Of a stretch of DNA of 64,000 bases, positions 42,701 through 54,225 are shown one piece after another. The notes under the pieces are model-generated. The model was given only the letters and a program-made list of their open reading frames with translations, did no database searches and was not told the DNA's origin. The stretch comes from Arbacia lixula (Eukaryota; Echinodermata; Echinoidea; Arbacioida; Arbaciidae). Location of the stretch: contig OZ022594.1 of assembly GCA_963669155.1 (NCBI GenBank), forward strand, positions 1,299,154 through 1,363,153, read 5' to 3'. Made by a program: the position numbers and the translations under genes. How positions within the stretch are numbered: the stretch's first letter is position 1; each line of letters starts with the position of its first letter.

Positions 42701-45700
42701 TTTATTGTCCAATTTTCTCCAAATTACTCCGTAAAAACTGTACGAAAGAGGCGTAAATGAACAGATTAATTACTCGTGATTACTTATACATCCAGAAATC
42801 TAGTGACTCATGACTAATATGCACTTAACGTGCTACAATTAAGCTGTATTAATCCTTTCATAATCAGCCAGTCGGCAGGCAGAAAACACGCGTATTTTAT
42901 TGCTCGGTACTCGTGAACTTCACTTGACCTCTCGAACAGCGGAAAAGGTGTCCTTTCCAAACTGCGATATCTCCAAAGGTCACGACTACCGAGCTGAAAA
43001 TAAAATACGCGTGTTTTCTGCTGTCTGACGACGGGCTGATTATGAAAGGATTTAAACGGCTTAATTGTGTTGCTTAGGGGGGACTCACTTTTTTGTTGTG
43101 TTTATTTAATGTACGGAAAGACTGGTGCTTATCAAACATACTTAATCATAAACATTTTCACCAACTTCAATGACAATGTGCATGTCTTTACATACCTCCT
43201 TTCTGCCTTCTTATGAACTTTGAATGTACATAATGGTGAAGGATGTTTTCAAACAAGTAGATTTCATCCACTGAAAAACAAAAGTAGTGCCATTTCTTCA
43301 TAGCAAATTAGCAGCCCGTAGATAGCGCAAGAATTATATATCAGTGATCGATTCAACAAACTGAATTTACATCGATTACTATAACATTTATATCGATTGC
43401 TGTAGCACAAATTTAATCCCATTTGTTCAACCCCCAAATAATCACCAGCACTCGCCAGCAATTTGCGCCAATATACATTTAAAATACATTGTAAACGCGA
43501 ACTGCACTACACTGATATCCGGGCCTGCACACGCGTGTAATGTGCGCGGTGTGCCGTATGGGACAGCTATATTGTATATGAGAGTCTATTCTAGACCTAG
43601 ATCTAGATCTTCACTTGTCCAACTTCATTGTTAATGCATTTACTGTACTAAGAAATTACATCTCTTTGAAGGCGCCGTACGAAATATATCGGCTAATTTC
43701 GGCCAAATTTAACGCGACGCGATGCGACATTTCTCGAGAGTTAAGCAAATGCCTACAATACAACTCTTTTTTGTTTTTGGCACACCACGCCCTTACAAAA
43801 CAGGCGCGGCTTGTTTGTCAGCAAGAATATTCCCGTCCACCACTGGATAAGAGGTTCTAACACAATATCTTGATATCTTGATTTCTGGCAAGCTACATAC
43901 CAGCAACACAAAGACACCTTATATGGTTATCATTGTATGAAACACAACAGATACCACGGTCTGCGGGATAAAAGTTCATCATACTAGGGACCGTCTCAAC
44001 AAACGCGCCTTCATTCATTTCTCCATACAAGAAAAAAGAACCCAGTTTGTAGATACAAACCCCGCCAGTCAGTCACTGAGTTTGAATCATTGATTTTGAA
44101 AAGGACCTGACTGGCGGCTTACTTCCCCCTTGACATTCCGATTTCACAATCGGTGATTTTAAACCATGTTACTATGCTGTCATCCTGTGTATATGTGTAT
44201 GTGTATGGCAGAGAGAGAGAGAGAGGGGGGGGGGGGGGAGATAGAGACATACAAACATATATAGAGGTAGTGATACAGTCAGACGTAGAGTAAATATCAT
44301 CATGTAGAGTAAGCTTCTCCAGGCATATTCATATTCGGTAAGATATTTCGCGATTCACAAGTACAACTTTTGGTCCAGTTTCTGAAATAGTAAGCAGGAC
44401 ACTGACATAGTTACACTCTCCTAAACACGCTACATGTATATACTGCGAACCAATGTTCTTTTTTTCTTCAACTTTCTCTTCTGTCTCACTAGGTTTCCAA
44501 TCGACGATCTTGCACGATATTATAGTCCATGTTAATTTACAAAAGAAATATAGTGTGCATAGCAGTGAACGAGACGTAGAGAAAGAGAGAGAGAGCGAGA
44601 GATGGGGGGGGGGGGTAGAGAAAGAGAGGGAGGGAGAGGGTTCGGGGGAGGGATAGAGAAAGAGAGAGAGTGAGAAAAAAGGCTTATTGTCAGTCACACG
44701 ACGTAAAAAAGGGGGGGAAGGGGTGTATAAGCAGGGTAAGGGGGGGGGGTGTGCCTTTGCTATCAACAACGTAAGTTTTTTCAATACCAAGTTTGCAGCT
44801 AAATATAGCACTTGATTCGGCTAGTATTATTAAAAGACATAAACTTTACACTAGGTTACAAGGCAATAAAAGGAACAGCACTTGGTGAGTATGGAGACTG
44901 CATAGTCCGTCTGCTTTGTAACAGGTATACCATCGTTGGAGACCTAACTTCGATAAAACATGCATGCCACGTACGTAGCACAGCCTATTATAGACTCCCA
45001 CTGAACAGCTGAATATGATGAGTGAAATGAATACAATAACGCACCTCATCACGTGATATCTGCGTTCATTCCTCGAGCCTTATTTGGTGACAAGCTGCAC
45101 CCTATGAATATACATCAAGGGGCTTACATTATCCCATGCAAATATTTCACAGAAAAAAATGTTTTGCAAGATCGAAATCTGACAGAGCGTGGGCCAAACC
45201 CATTGTACGCTCAGTGTAAGTTCATGCGAGAATCTTCCACCACGTGTAGTTACAGTATCCATTTTGCTATTGTTCAAACTCACCCGCATCTATTTTCAGT
45301 AGCCCTTCTGAAAAGTGTGTATCTCCGGTTCCAGAATTCAGTCACGCGATTCACACCACACTGCACATCCATTAAATGTCTGCAGAAGATATGCAAAAAG
45401 AGGTGATAGGAGACAATACGTTCGGTTCAAACCTCTTCAACCTGTAAACGCGTTTGGTACTTGATGAAGTACATCACTTACTGCCATCAAAGAGATAGTT
45501 TACCCTGAAATAATTTTGGTTTTAATAAAAGGAGACTCATGAAAGAAACATTGAAGTAAAGGTTTGACGAAAATCAGTCTAAGGAGAAAAAGTTTTGATT
45601 TTGTGGTGTCACGTTCGAGGTGTTCTTCAAAATGTTGTGCACTACTATTTCTATGACTTGACCTTTTTATGTTTTTTGTTGAAGGAATACATTCTTTTCA

Positions 45701-48700
45701 TAGCGATATGTGTGTCAAATTATGTGTCTAATGATATATCAAACGCGTAGATGAAATGGGAAGAATCCTTATTTTCACGAAAATTAATTTCTTACCAGTC
45801 TATGACTTTGTGGAGTAATTCAATTTAACACTGTGTGAATATTGTTAGTGTACAAAAAATAATATACCGAATGAAGAGTACTCCTGAAAGATGTCATACC
45901 ATGCTGATGTAACGATATTAGCGTTTCAATATCCGATAGTCGTTGGCACGAAACTCTTATTTTGTTGTGCAGGGGGTGGGGATCATTTAAATTTACACAC
46001 TAAACATGCTTATTCAAACTCACACGGAGACCCCGACCAAATAAATGCACAAATTTACACCATCGGATTCAGCTGTATGTTTCATCAGAGCGACATGCCG
46101 TTACTGTATGAGCTAAACCCAACAACCTTGTTCAAGAATAGTGACCTGTGTAATGCATAATAGGTAATGGACGATGAGGAAGAGGTTGGACCATGGCAAA
46201 ATTAATACTGGAACTGTACGACGGAGATCTACGCCTGCCCTGTAAAATTGGGTTCATGCAATGCTTAATGAGATGTCAAAATTACTTTCAAACAAATATT
46301 TCAGCGAGATATTTGCATGAAGTATTGTGATGATGATGACATTTAGATAATGACGTAAATATTACATTATACTATGGTCATACAAGAAGTTAGTATTTAT
46401 TGGTAATTGAAATAAATCTTATTGACATCGTAATATTGGTGTAAACATAGAAAGGCGCTAAATCCATTCCTATTTGTTGGAGAAAATTAGTGTTTTTTAA
46501 TTACACACATATATGTCTGTTTATTGATAAAATGTATTTCTCGGGAAGAAGAGTAATCTGTATAAGTCATAAAAATGCAATTTAGAAGAATTCTCCACAG
46601 CATGTATTTTACATAAATTTTCATATCTTATCGATCTTTATAATTTAGCAACATTTAGTAACATTATTGAACCTGTACATGGGTATACTGAATACAGCAA
46701 TTCAAAGACGTGAAATGTTATATTTATGTTCATCGATATCATTTACTTCAGTTGAATGTAGATGTAGAGTGCAGATTGACAAGCAATAAAGACTACAACA
46801 TTGACAAATCAATGGGTGCAGATCCATGATGTCATAATATTCATTAGAGGTACCATAACTGTTGCAAAGGCAGCCCAATAGAGCAGAATATCACTTTTTG
46901 TCAGATAGCTCTGCTGGACGCATGGTGCACAACAGTGGAACGTGTAGACTGATAGTGATTTAATGGGTGGTGCAGTAAATTCATGTGTGGCTCACAATCA
47001 CTTTCTGGAGCAGACGCCTGTTTATACTGCAAGTTTTTTACACTGGGGACCACCATGGTCCCATCCATAATGTGATTTGCTACATCGTTTCACATTGTTT
47101 TTATGTGAGCTTTTATCTTCTCTTTCACATCTTCGGTTATAATGTCCACTTCTCTTTTCCAGTATGGGTTGCTGCTGTTTGACCTAACAGACTTACTGAT
47201 GTTGGTCCCTTTTCTCTCCAGTGCAAAGATGCTGTGAAATGTGGCTGTACACACTTCAACTCCTCCCCCACTCTGCGTTCGGTATCTGCATCAGAAAAGC
47301 GAAGGGGGGGGGGTGGAAATATAAGAAAGAAAAAAACTCTACTGCAATGAAAACAGCAACTATAAAGAAAAAAAGAAAAAAAAGGAAAGACATTGACCAT
47401 TAAAGAGAAAAAAATCACTGTAAGAAGAAGATTGAAATGTTTAAGTAATGAGTACAAACTTTGAAAATGTTAAGTCATGCATGAAAAAGGTAACCTAGCT
47501 CGCAATTAAAATGCAACAATTGATTTTCTTTCATTAGTTTTAACTTTAGCAAAACACATATCCTGCTCGCCACATGAGAATTTTATTTCAGAAGAGAAAA
47601 GGGGTATTCTATACTTCATCTGACAGCAATTTTCCTCATTTTTTTATGGTTTTGTTCATGAATTAGCAGCTTAAATTCCACAGAATTCGATAAAGGTTAG
47701 GATTTGGACTAGATTAGGGTCATAGTATGGGTAAGGTATGGTTCAGCGAGGTTAATATGTGATTTAAAACCAATTTTGTGGCGCAAAATTTGCAAAACCT
47801 AACGTTTGTTCTTTTATCTCAGCTACAACACAGGTTTCAATGGCTTTTCAATAAGCGCGCATAACCTCAGTAGTACCCGTGTCCAATTAAATATAAATTC
47901 CCTAAGAAAAGTATAAATTATGCATTAGTGGAAGATTTTAAGAAGAAAAATCCATTCATTTCCATTCATAAATTTCTTTTCCAATACTTACATAGAATGT
48001 GGGAATGTAGCTACACTCTCTTTTGGGCTTGTCAGATCCTTGGCAACGTATGACTACATGTAGGCTGCCTTAGAATGATGCTTAGAATGGTGCTGCTATG
48101 AACGCATCTTGACGCTCTTGGTTGGAATCCTTAAAGAACTCAGGAAGATGTCATAATGTCCCACTTGTCAAGGATTCCTCCTTTGCACATGTTGCAATAG
48201 CTGTGTAATGGATGACAGCATCCGATGGCTGGCCGTTAACTGGAATTTGAATAAAACACAACAAATTATAATTAGCAAAACACATCAAAAGCATTCATTA
48301 TCCTAGTTAGAGCAAATTTACTTTTAGATGTTAGGTAACCCCCGGGACTACTCCTGCAAAGCGGGAGCACCCTGGGGGCTCGCATTCATTCAGACTACTG
48401 TGTAATCGACCTGTGCATATGAATGAATTACTCATGTGAAACACATTTATCACATATGAATGACTAACTGTATTGAATGTATACCTTCACTATAAAAATG
48501 TCCGAAAGTTTTGAGCAATGTTACATATTTCCTCTTCACATATCTTTCTAACAAGTATGTTCCGCCAAGGCTGCCATCCTTGCTGTTAAAAAATGTACAC
48601 AAATTTTTATGGAAGCTGTCGCATGCGCATAAACTTAAATCTTCACCATCGCAGCTGCTGTCGTGCAATTCTGAGCCACTTCAGGGTGTAAACAATAAAA

Positions 48701-51700
48701 AAAAAGGCGTAAATTTTATGACAGATGACAGATTAAGGTCATTTTCGTAACATATACAGTGGTGAAAAATTAATGTATGATTTTAGGATAATTTTTTATA
48801 AAACGTCATCACGTCTTAATAATCATGATATGGTCGTGCTAATAAGTGAGATTTTGCTGTCATTTTTAGATGTCGTATTTATATTCTGCTCGTTCAATGC
48901 CTGATTTTTTTTATCATTCAAAGACGTCATTATGACGTCGTACCATGGTCATGTTATGGTCGTTCAACAAATTGGATTTTTTTTTGTCATTTGTAGACGT
49001 CATTATGACGTCATAACTTAGTCATAATATTCATGGAAAGAGAGGGTTACTGTTACTGTCTCTGGTTACTGTTCGACTTCATTATGATGTCGTATGAAAG
49101 TCAGATTCTGGTCATACAATAAGAGATTTGTCTGATCATTTATAGATATCATTTTTACATCATCATTTTTACATCATAATTTAGTCATAATATATGATCG
49201 TGCATATTAAAAGTGGGATGTTTTTGGTCATAGACGTCATCATGATATCGTATACGAGTCAGATTCTGCTCATATAATAAGATATTTGGTCATTTAATAA
49301 AAGACGTCATTATGACAATATATTTAGTCAGATCCTGCTCGTACATACAATACCTATGATTTGTTTAGTCATTCAAAGACGTCATTTTGACGTCATATTC
49401 AAGTAATATTCTGGTCGTTTAGTAAAAGATTTATTTGGTCATTTATAACGTCGTAATTTAGTCATGATATGGTTAATTGCAAAAAGTGAGATGTTTCTGG
49501 TCACTGTTAAACGTCATTATGATGTCGCATGAAAGTCAGATTCTGGTCATACAATAAGAGAGTCATAATATTCTTGGGCAAAAAAGAGTAAGATTTGGGG
49601 TCATTTAAAGACGTAATTTTTACGTATAGTCAGATTCTGGTCTTACGATAAGAAAAGACGTCATTTCAATGTTGTAACGTAGTCATAATAAAATCGTGCA
49701 AAGAAGGAAGATTCTAGTTCATTTAAAGACGTAATTGTGACGTTGCATTTGAGTCAGATTCTGGTCGTACAATAAGAGATTTCTTTGTTCATCTTAAGAC
49801 GTCAACATGGCGTCGTAAAATAGTCAAAATGTGGTCGTGCAAAAAGTGAGATCTTTGGATCATTTGTAGACATCAATATGACGTCGTATTTAAGTCAGAT
49901 TCTGGTCGTACAGTACATGATTTATTTAAAGACGCCATTTTGTCGTAACGTAGTCATAATAAAGTCGTGCAAAGAAGTACGATTTTGGTTCATTTAAAGA
50001 CGTAATTATGATGTCGTTATATGGTCATGATATGGTCATGCAGAAACTGGGATACGTCTTTAATTTGTCGATCGAATGAAAGTCAGATTCTGGTCATACA
50101 ATGAAAATTTTGATCATTTAAAGACGTTATTTTGACGTCGTATTATAGTCAGATTCTGGTCGTACGTTAAGAGATTTGTTTGGTCATTTAAAGACGTCAA
50201 CATGACGTCATAAGATAGTCGGTATATGGTTGTTGAAAAGTGGCATTTGTTAGGTCATTTTATGACGTCATTACGACGTTGTAACATAGTCATGATATGG
50301 TCGTGCAAAAGTGGGATTTGTTTGGTCATTTAAAGATGTAATTATGACGTCGTTACACAGTCATAATATGGTCAGGCAAAAATGTAACATTTTCTGGTCA
50401 TTTATAGAGGTCATTATGACGTCATAATATGGTCGTCGTTACGACGTACGACGTGTTGGCGAGTTCATGGCATATACACGACGTCTTTAAGACGTCAGAC
50501 TGCTATCAGGGGGGTCGTATAGACTCCTTTCCGGAGAGCTATATAGCTACCTCCTTTATTTTTAGTGACGTGCTAGCTGAATTCGACCCACAACTATGCC
50601 GGCGCGAACATAGTCGGGTGCGAACTTACACGGGTGTTTTTACATTTTACGATCTAACATTTACAGGTCTAGGCTTTGGTTTCGTGTATTTCCCTGGTCA
50701 TGCGAGCCTCTTAGAGTACTTCCCAGACCACTACGAGATAGCCTGCAGCGTCGTGCTGACTGGGGGAGGACTCGGAATGATCACCCTTCCGATTGTTACC
50801 GATGTCTTACGAAACGCCTTCGGGTGGAGAGGCGCGCTTCTCCTTCTCGGAGGTCTCAGTCTTAACGGTATAGCACATGGCGCCCTCCTGAGACCACTTG
50901 AAATGATCCGAGTTGGTGACGACGAGACTTCACCGCTATTGGTAAGTGCGGGGTCCCGTTGCTTAAAACTTACCATTAATGGTAAATTTGACATCAATTG
51001 TAACTACCATAGTAACATCGCTTGACAGCCAATCAAATTCCAGATTTCCATAGAAGTTGCCATTGGCAATTGGGAGCAAAGTTACCATCAATGGTAAGTT
51101 TTATACAACAGGACCCAGGAGGTCAGTTGAATGTCTGTTAATATTGATCATGGAACAGTTAACCAAGTCGAACAAGATCCTGTACATTCATGAAGTTATA
51201 TAACTATCACAGACCCGCTGAATTCTTTGATCATTACCTCATGATGACACGGCTAATAGAAGTCACATTAACGACTAACTGTATTGCCTTACAACCTTTT
51301 GGATTACACGCATACCGACGGACAAATTTGCACTTGGAAAACCTTTGTAAGAGTTAGGGGATGAAGACCTTCGTAAGAAGGGCTACTTTGTCACGAAAAT
51401 GTACCCACAAAACATCGTAAGTTGTTCCAATAGACCGTTTTCGTCATGTATGTATATTATTTGCACGTCTTTCAAAAAATCCATTACTAATGGTAACCAC
51501 AAACCTTGTGCGAGTTTTGTCCAAGTAGCAAAGGCTGCCCCACCCAGTAAACTGAATCGCTGTAATGTCGTAACTTGTCACTCTGAAGTTAGGGAGAAAA
51601 TTTACATTTCGAAAATGGCATATTGAACGTAAATGATCTTTTTTTTTTTGAAGGACGATAACACTCACGGTCTCAGAATGGAACATGAAATATTGGAAGA

Positions 51701-53660
51701 ATCTGAGCTTCCAGTTTCCCTCACGCCGGGACCACAAGAGACTCGATTATCGGGACAGTCGGGTTGTGACGGTGTGCTAGAACCAAGAGCGCCACATAAA
51801 AGGGAAGTGAGCAGCACTCCGCAAAAGACCGTGGCGACGCTGAGTGTCCTGGAGCTAACCCGCCGATGTCCCTTCGAACTCCCCATCATCTTCGCTGTTC
51901 TCTTGAGCGGCCTCACCTTCAACGCCTGGATCGTGTTCGTGGTTCCTAACGCCCTTGTGAAGGGCATCCCCTTGGACCGCGCCGTCTACCTCGCGACCAT
52001 TGGCGGTGCTTGTAACCTGGCTGGTCGTTTCGTCACGGGATTCGTTACGAGGAAGAGACTGGTAGACGAGTTGTGGCTGTTTTGTCTGTGTCATCTGCTC
52101 TCCACCGTCGTGTTCCTCCTCAACCAAGCCGCTTCCTCCTTCATGGTCTTGAGTCTCCTGGCGGGCGGGAATGGTCTGGCGAGTGGATGCCTGATCATCA
52201 TCATCGCGTGCCTCCCAAAGAACAGGCTGCCCGAAGACCTCGTGGTACTGACGCTATCGTTGCACTTCCTCGCCTATGGGATCGGAGCAATGATCGGTGG
52301 AGTGCTTATCGGTATGTCTAAAGGCCATCGCAGACTGTGATATAGCCCTGGGAGGTGTTTCACCAAGCTGTTCGTAAGTTATGAACGACTTTACGAACGA
52401 CTGGTGATCACTTCTTGTGCTAAATCAGATTCTCAATGAACAAAGTGTGGTATCGCATTTGGCACAAAAATGGATCACCAGTCGCTCGTAAAGTCGTTTG
52501 TAACTTACGAACAGCTTGGTGAAACACCCCCCTGGCAGGTTGTGAGGTGCACAGACCCACCCAGTCTGTTAACAGCTATGACTGGACTACGTCATAATTA
52601 CGTCATGGCTCTTCTGAGGAGGAGGATGGAATAAGGGCATAGTCTGTGTTACCAGACATAGCTGTTTACTGACTGGGTTGCCTAAGCGAACGGCGATCCG
52701 GGACGGCGATACGAGTCGATCAGTCGTACGACTCTGCGACTGGCTGAGTCGCAGGACGCGGTTAATGGATTTTACAAGAAGGTGACGTCATAGTTCAAGT
52801 CCTAGGCCCTTACGACTGCACAATCGTCTTAAAATCGTTCGTCTTCGGTCTTTCGGGTGGGGGGGGGGGGGGGGGGGGGTGAACGTGAGATTCATACGCT
52901 GCGTTTGAAGCTTCATGGATAGCCAGAGAATTCTGTCTTGAAAATTTTGTTGGACTATCTGATGACTACTTGGGGTGCCAAAGTCCATTCTGATAGGGCA
53001 GCCGTTCATCATCGATTTACCCTTGGTGCGCCAGACAAACTGCTGCTCTATGGGATTTCTGGTGTATTATTGGTGCAAATCATGCACGAATGGCGTATAG
53101 TGTTAAAAAGATAATGAAATAGTTATACAAATTCCCCATACTGCATATCAGTTGAAACTCGCCCCATAATGCAATGCGCAGCGACATCCAGATTTCTTTT
53201 GCAGTCTCATCCACTAGAACGCTAGATCGGAAGTGGACCTGATCTGCAACCAAAATCCAAATGTGGCTGCGCGGTCCACTAAAGGACGAGTTTTCCTGAC
53301 AAGCGGTGTAGAAATTGTTTTCATTGGTGATTAAATATGCTATCGCCCGTATGTTTTATATAGCTTGGGAAGATTTTTTAACTATATTTGTGGAAATGTA
53401 ATTTTTACTATTGTTGTGTAGGGCTATTGTAATTCGTATTCTCCTATTATACAGGTTGGTTTTACAGCACATCACAAAGTTCGGAGCTCGGATTTACCAC
53501 TGCTGGTCTGATAGACATAGTAGCCATCGTGGTCGTCGCTTTCCCGATTGGCTGCCGGGAAATATGGCGCAAATTTCGTGGAGAACATCGATCAAATAGG
53601 GATGCCGAAAATCCGACTTCTTCTTCCATCGCTTCCGATGTCATAGATGCTACTGATTGA
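39538..53660 (+). CDS. Monocarboxylate-transporter-like MFS permease (SLC16 family), 5 exons
   Basis: This is a twelve-helix carrier of the plasma membrane. The SLC16 family moves monocarboxylates with protons, or other small substrates in the orphan members; the substrate here is unknown. Exons: 39538-39730, 40478-40618, 50667-50941, 51654-52311, 53455-53660. Phases fit (1, 1, 0, 1), giving 1473 nt with 490 codons and the stop, normal for the family. Helices 1-2 are in exon 1, 3 in exon 2 and 4-6 in exon 3 (GLGFGFVYFP, TGGGLG, FGWRGALLLLGG). The long cytoplasmic loop and helices 7-11 are in exon 4, helix 12 and the tail in exon 5. The start at 39538 is preferred; Met 4 (39547) is an alternative. 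Intron 2 is 10 kb and full of repeats. Orthology within SLC16 is not resolved. Confidence 0.88.
39745..39925. repeat. AATTC/TTCAA low-complexity tract
   Basis: Many imperfect repeats of caatttcaattc directly after the exon 1 donor. Similar tails end the LINEs at 6371 and 58483. Confidence 0.8.
40478..40618 (+). CDS. Transporter exon 2
   Basis: Between gtaacacag and gtaggt, phase 1-1. It encodes CPWLLQRVPMRKLVMSGCFF and then helix 3, matching the loop 2-3 D/Q-R-x-x-x-R-K/P-V-x-M-x-G pattern of the family. Confidence 0.85.
41030..41375. repeat. Three tandem copies of a 115-bp unit
   Basis: aggatgactcaaagaatagg starts near 41063, 41175 and 41291. Each unit also holds aataagttctaa and acagattctgggaaatttgg. 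A GT-rich tract precedes it at 40963-41005. Confidence 0.85.
41391..42145. mobile_element. Possible DNA element with imperfect inverted ends
   Basis: The left end, ggttcccactgtcgtgcga, and the inverse of the right end, cgttctcactatcacgatt, pair imperfectly. The interior is unusually rich in cgatc/gatcg words. Open frames inside are not protein-like. Confidence 0.45.
42836..43068. mobile_element. Short foldback element
   Basis: Arms of about 65 bp are inverted copies: ttaatcctttcataatcagc with its inverse, and gcagaaaacacgcgtatttt with its inverse, around a 100-bp centre. Confidence 0.8.
43069..45488. other. Transporter intron, simple repeats only
   Basis: (GA)n and poly-G tracts at 44212-44240, 44575-44672 and 44705-44750. 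Nothing else is supported. Confidence 0.5.
45489..45646. repeat. Interspersed repeat A, second copy
   Basis: It matches 4799-4960 with moderate divergence (aaagagatagtt, then caccctgaaat-like sequence, then gttttgattttgtgg). The foldback part is lost. Confidence 0.7.
45647..48779. other. Transporter intron with nothing recognised
   Basis: AT-rich. Scattered short open frames have no exon signals or family resemblance. A weakly protein-like stretch lies on the minus strand at about 48100-48240 and could not be identified. Confidence 0.45.
48780..50480. repeat. Satellite, about 100-bp degenerate unit, rich in GACGTC palindromes
   Basis: About seventeen units share the order ggtcatttaaagacgtcatt, atgacgtcgta, agtcagattctggtcgtac/agtcataatatggtcgtgc, and gagattt. 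Perfect TGACGTCA occurs at least five times (near 49006, 49388, 50203, 50262 and 50417). It ends about 190 bp before transporter exon 3. Confidence 0.9.
50667..50941 (+). CDS. Transporter exon 3
   Basis: Between atttacag and gtaagt, phase 1-0. It encodes helices 4-6 with GWRGALLLLGG, where the Arg is common to the family. The last residues, GDDETSPLL, start the central cytoplasmic loop. The intron side is only GTAAGTGCG before a MITE begins, and a 1.7 kb satellite lies on the other side. Confidence 0.85.
50951..51117. mobile_element. MITE family K, copy 2, beside a splice donor
   Basis: The ends gggtcccgttgcttaaaac and gttttatacaacaggaccc are inverted. Internal ttaccattaatggtaa palindromes. 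It begins 9 nt after the end of transporter exon 3. Confidence 0.8.
51118..51653. other. Intron 3 remainder, nothing recognised
   Basis: AT-rich sequence with no supported feature apart from a T-run acceptor tract at its end. Confidence 0.5.
51654..52311 (+). CDS. Transporter exon 4
   Basis: Between a T-run ending gaag and gtatgt, phase 0-1. A hydrophilic loop of about 75 residues (rich in E, S, P) leads into CPFELPIIFAVLL, then helices 7-11, including GGACNLAGRFVTGFV (the conserved G-R-x-x-x-G of helix 8) and LPKNRLPEDLVVLTLS. Confidence 0.88.
52352..52529. mobile_element. Palindromic MITE in transporter intron 4
   Basis: gaggtgtttcaccaagctgt and its inverse bound arms of about 70 bp, including acgactttacgaacgactgg. 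ccctgg appears at both edges (52346-52351, 52530-52535) and may be the target duplication. Confidence 0.8.
52536..53454. other. Intron 4 remainder
   Basis: It holds a poly-G tract at 52857-52879. No gene is supported. Confidence 0.5.
53455..53660 (+). CDS. Transporter exon 5 and stop
   Basis: Begins after cctattatacag with GWFYSTSQSSELGFTTAG, then a last helix, IVAIVVVAFPIG, and a Ser/Asp-rich cytoplasmic tail. The stop is TGA at 53658-53660. A TTAA-flanked foldback begins 21 nt later. Confidence 0.85.
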
Positions 53661-53681
53661 AATGGCGTCAGTCATAATTAA

Positions 53682-54014
53682 AGGGCATATACTGTACTGG
53701 GAAGGCAAAAAAAGCCTTCAAAATGTAATTGTTAGCAATATTCTTGGCAATGGTCTTAAATTCATGTATTGTCTATTTGAGAAGCTTGCTGAAAGTTATT
53801 TGCCCTCAGATGATCCACATATGGCGTAATTAATGATTAATGATTAAATTTGTGATTTAATCACTCATTACTCCAAATGTACATCATAATGAGGGCAAAT
53901 AACTTTCAGCAAGCTTCTTAAATAGAGAATACATGAATTTAAGACCATTGGCAAGAAGATTGCTAACAATTACATTTTGAAGGCTTTTTGCCTTCCCAGT
54001 ACAGTATATGCCCT
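53682..54014. mobile_element. TTAA-flanked foldback in the transporter 3' region
   Basis: Arms of about 150 bp are near-perfect inverted copies: AGGGCATATACTGTACTGGG with its inverse, and gccttcaaaatgtaattgtt with its inverse. TTAA flanks both ends (53678-53681, 54015-54018), as for piggyBac- or Kolobok-type insertion. No coding. Confidence 0.85.
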
Positions 54015-54090
54015 TTAACGAAGCCTTAAACGACTGGCTGATTGAGTGAGATGACTTGAAAACAACCAGCGACAACCGTTGCAGTCCAGA

Positions 54091-54225
54091 GGCCTGTTGC
54101 ATAAAACTTAGCATTGATGGTATCTCTGATACCAATTGTAACTTCAATGGAAACCTTGGTTTTGATTGGTAGTAGAGCGATGGTACACTATTGTTGTTAC
54201 AATTAATGGTTAGTTTGTTTATGCA
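54091..54225. mobile_element. MITE family K, copy 3 (decayed)
   Basis: ggcctgttgcataaaactta and internal accattgatggta-like words match copies 1 and 2. The right end is worn. Confidence 0.6.

Noticed and set aside
45053-45406. 117-codon open frame in the transporter intron
   Set aside because: No start context, exon borders or recognisable domain; likely chance.
48100-48240. Weakly protein-like stretch on the minus strand
   Set aside because: No family could be named and stops interrupt it, so it is noted only in the gap entry.
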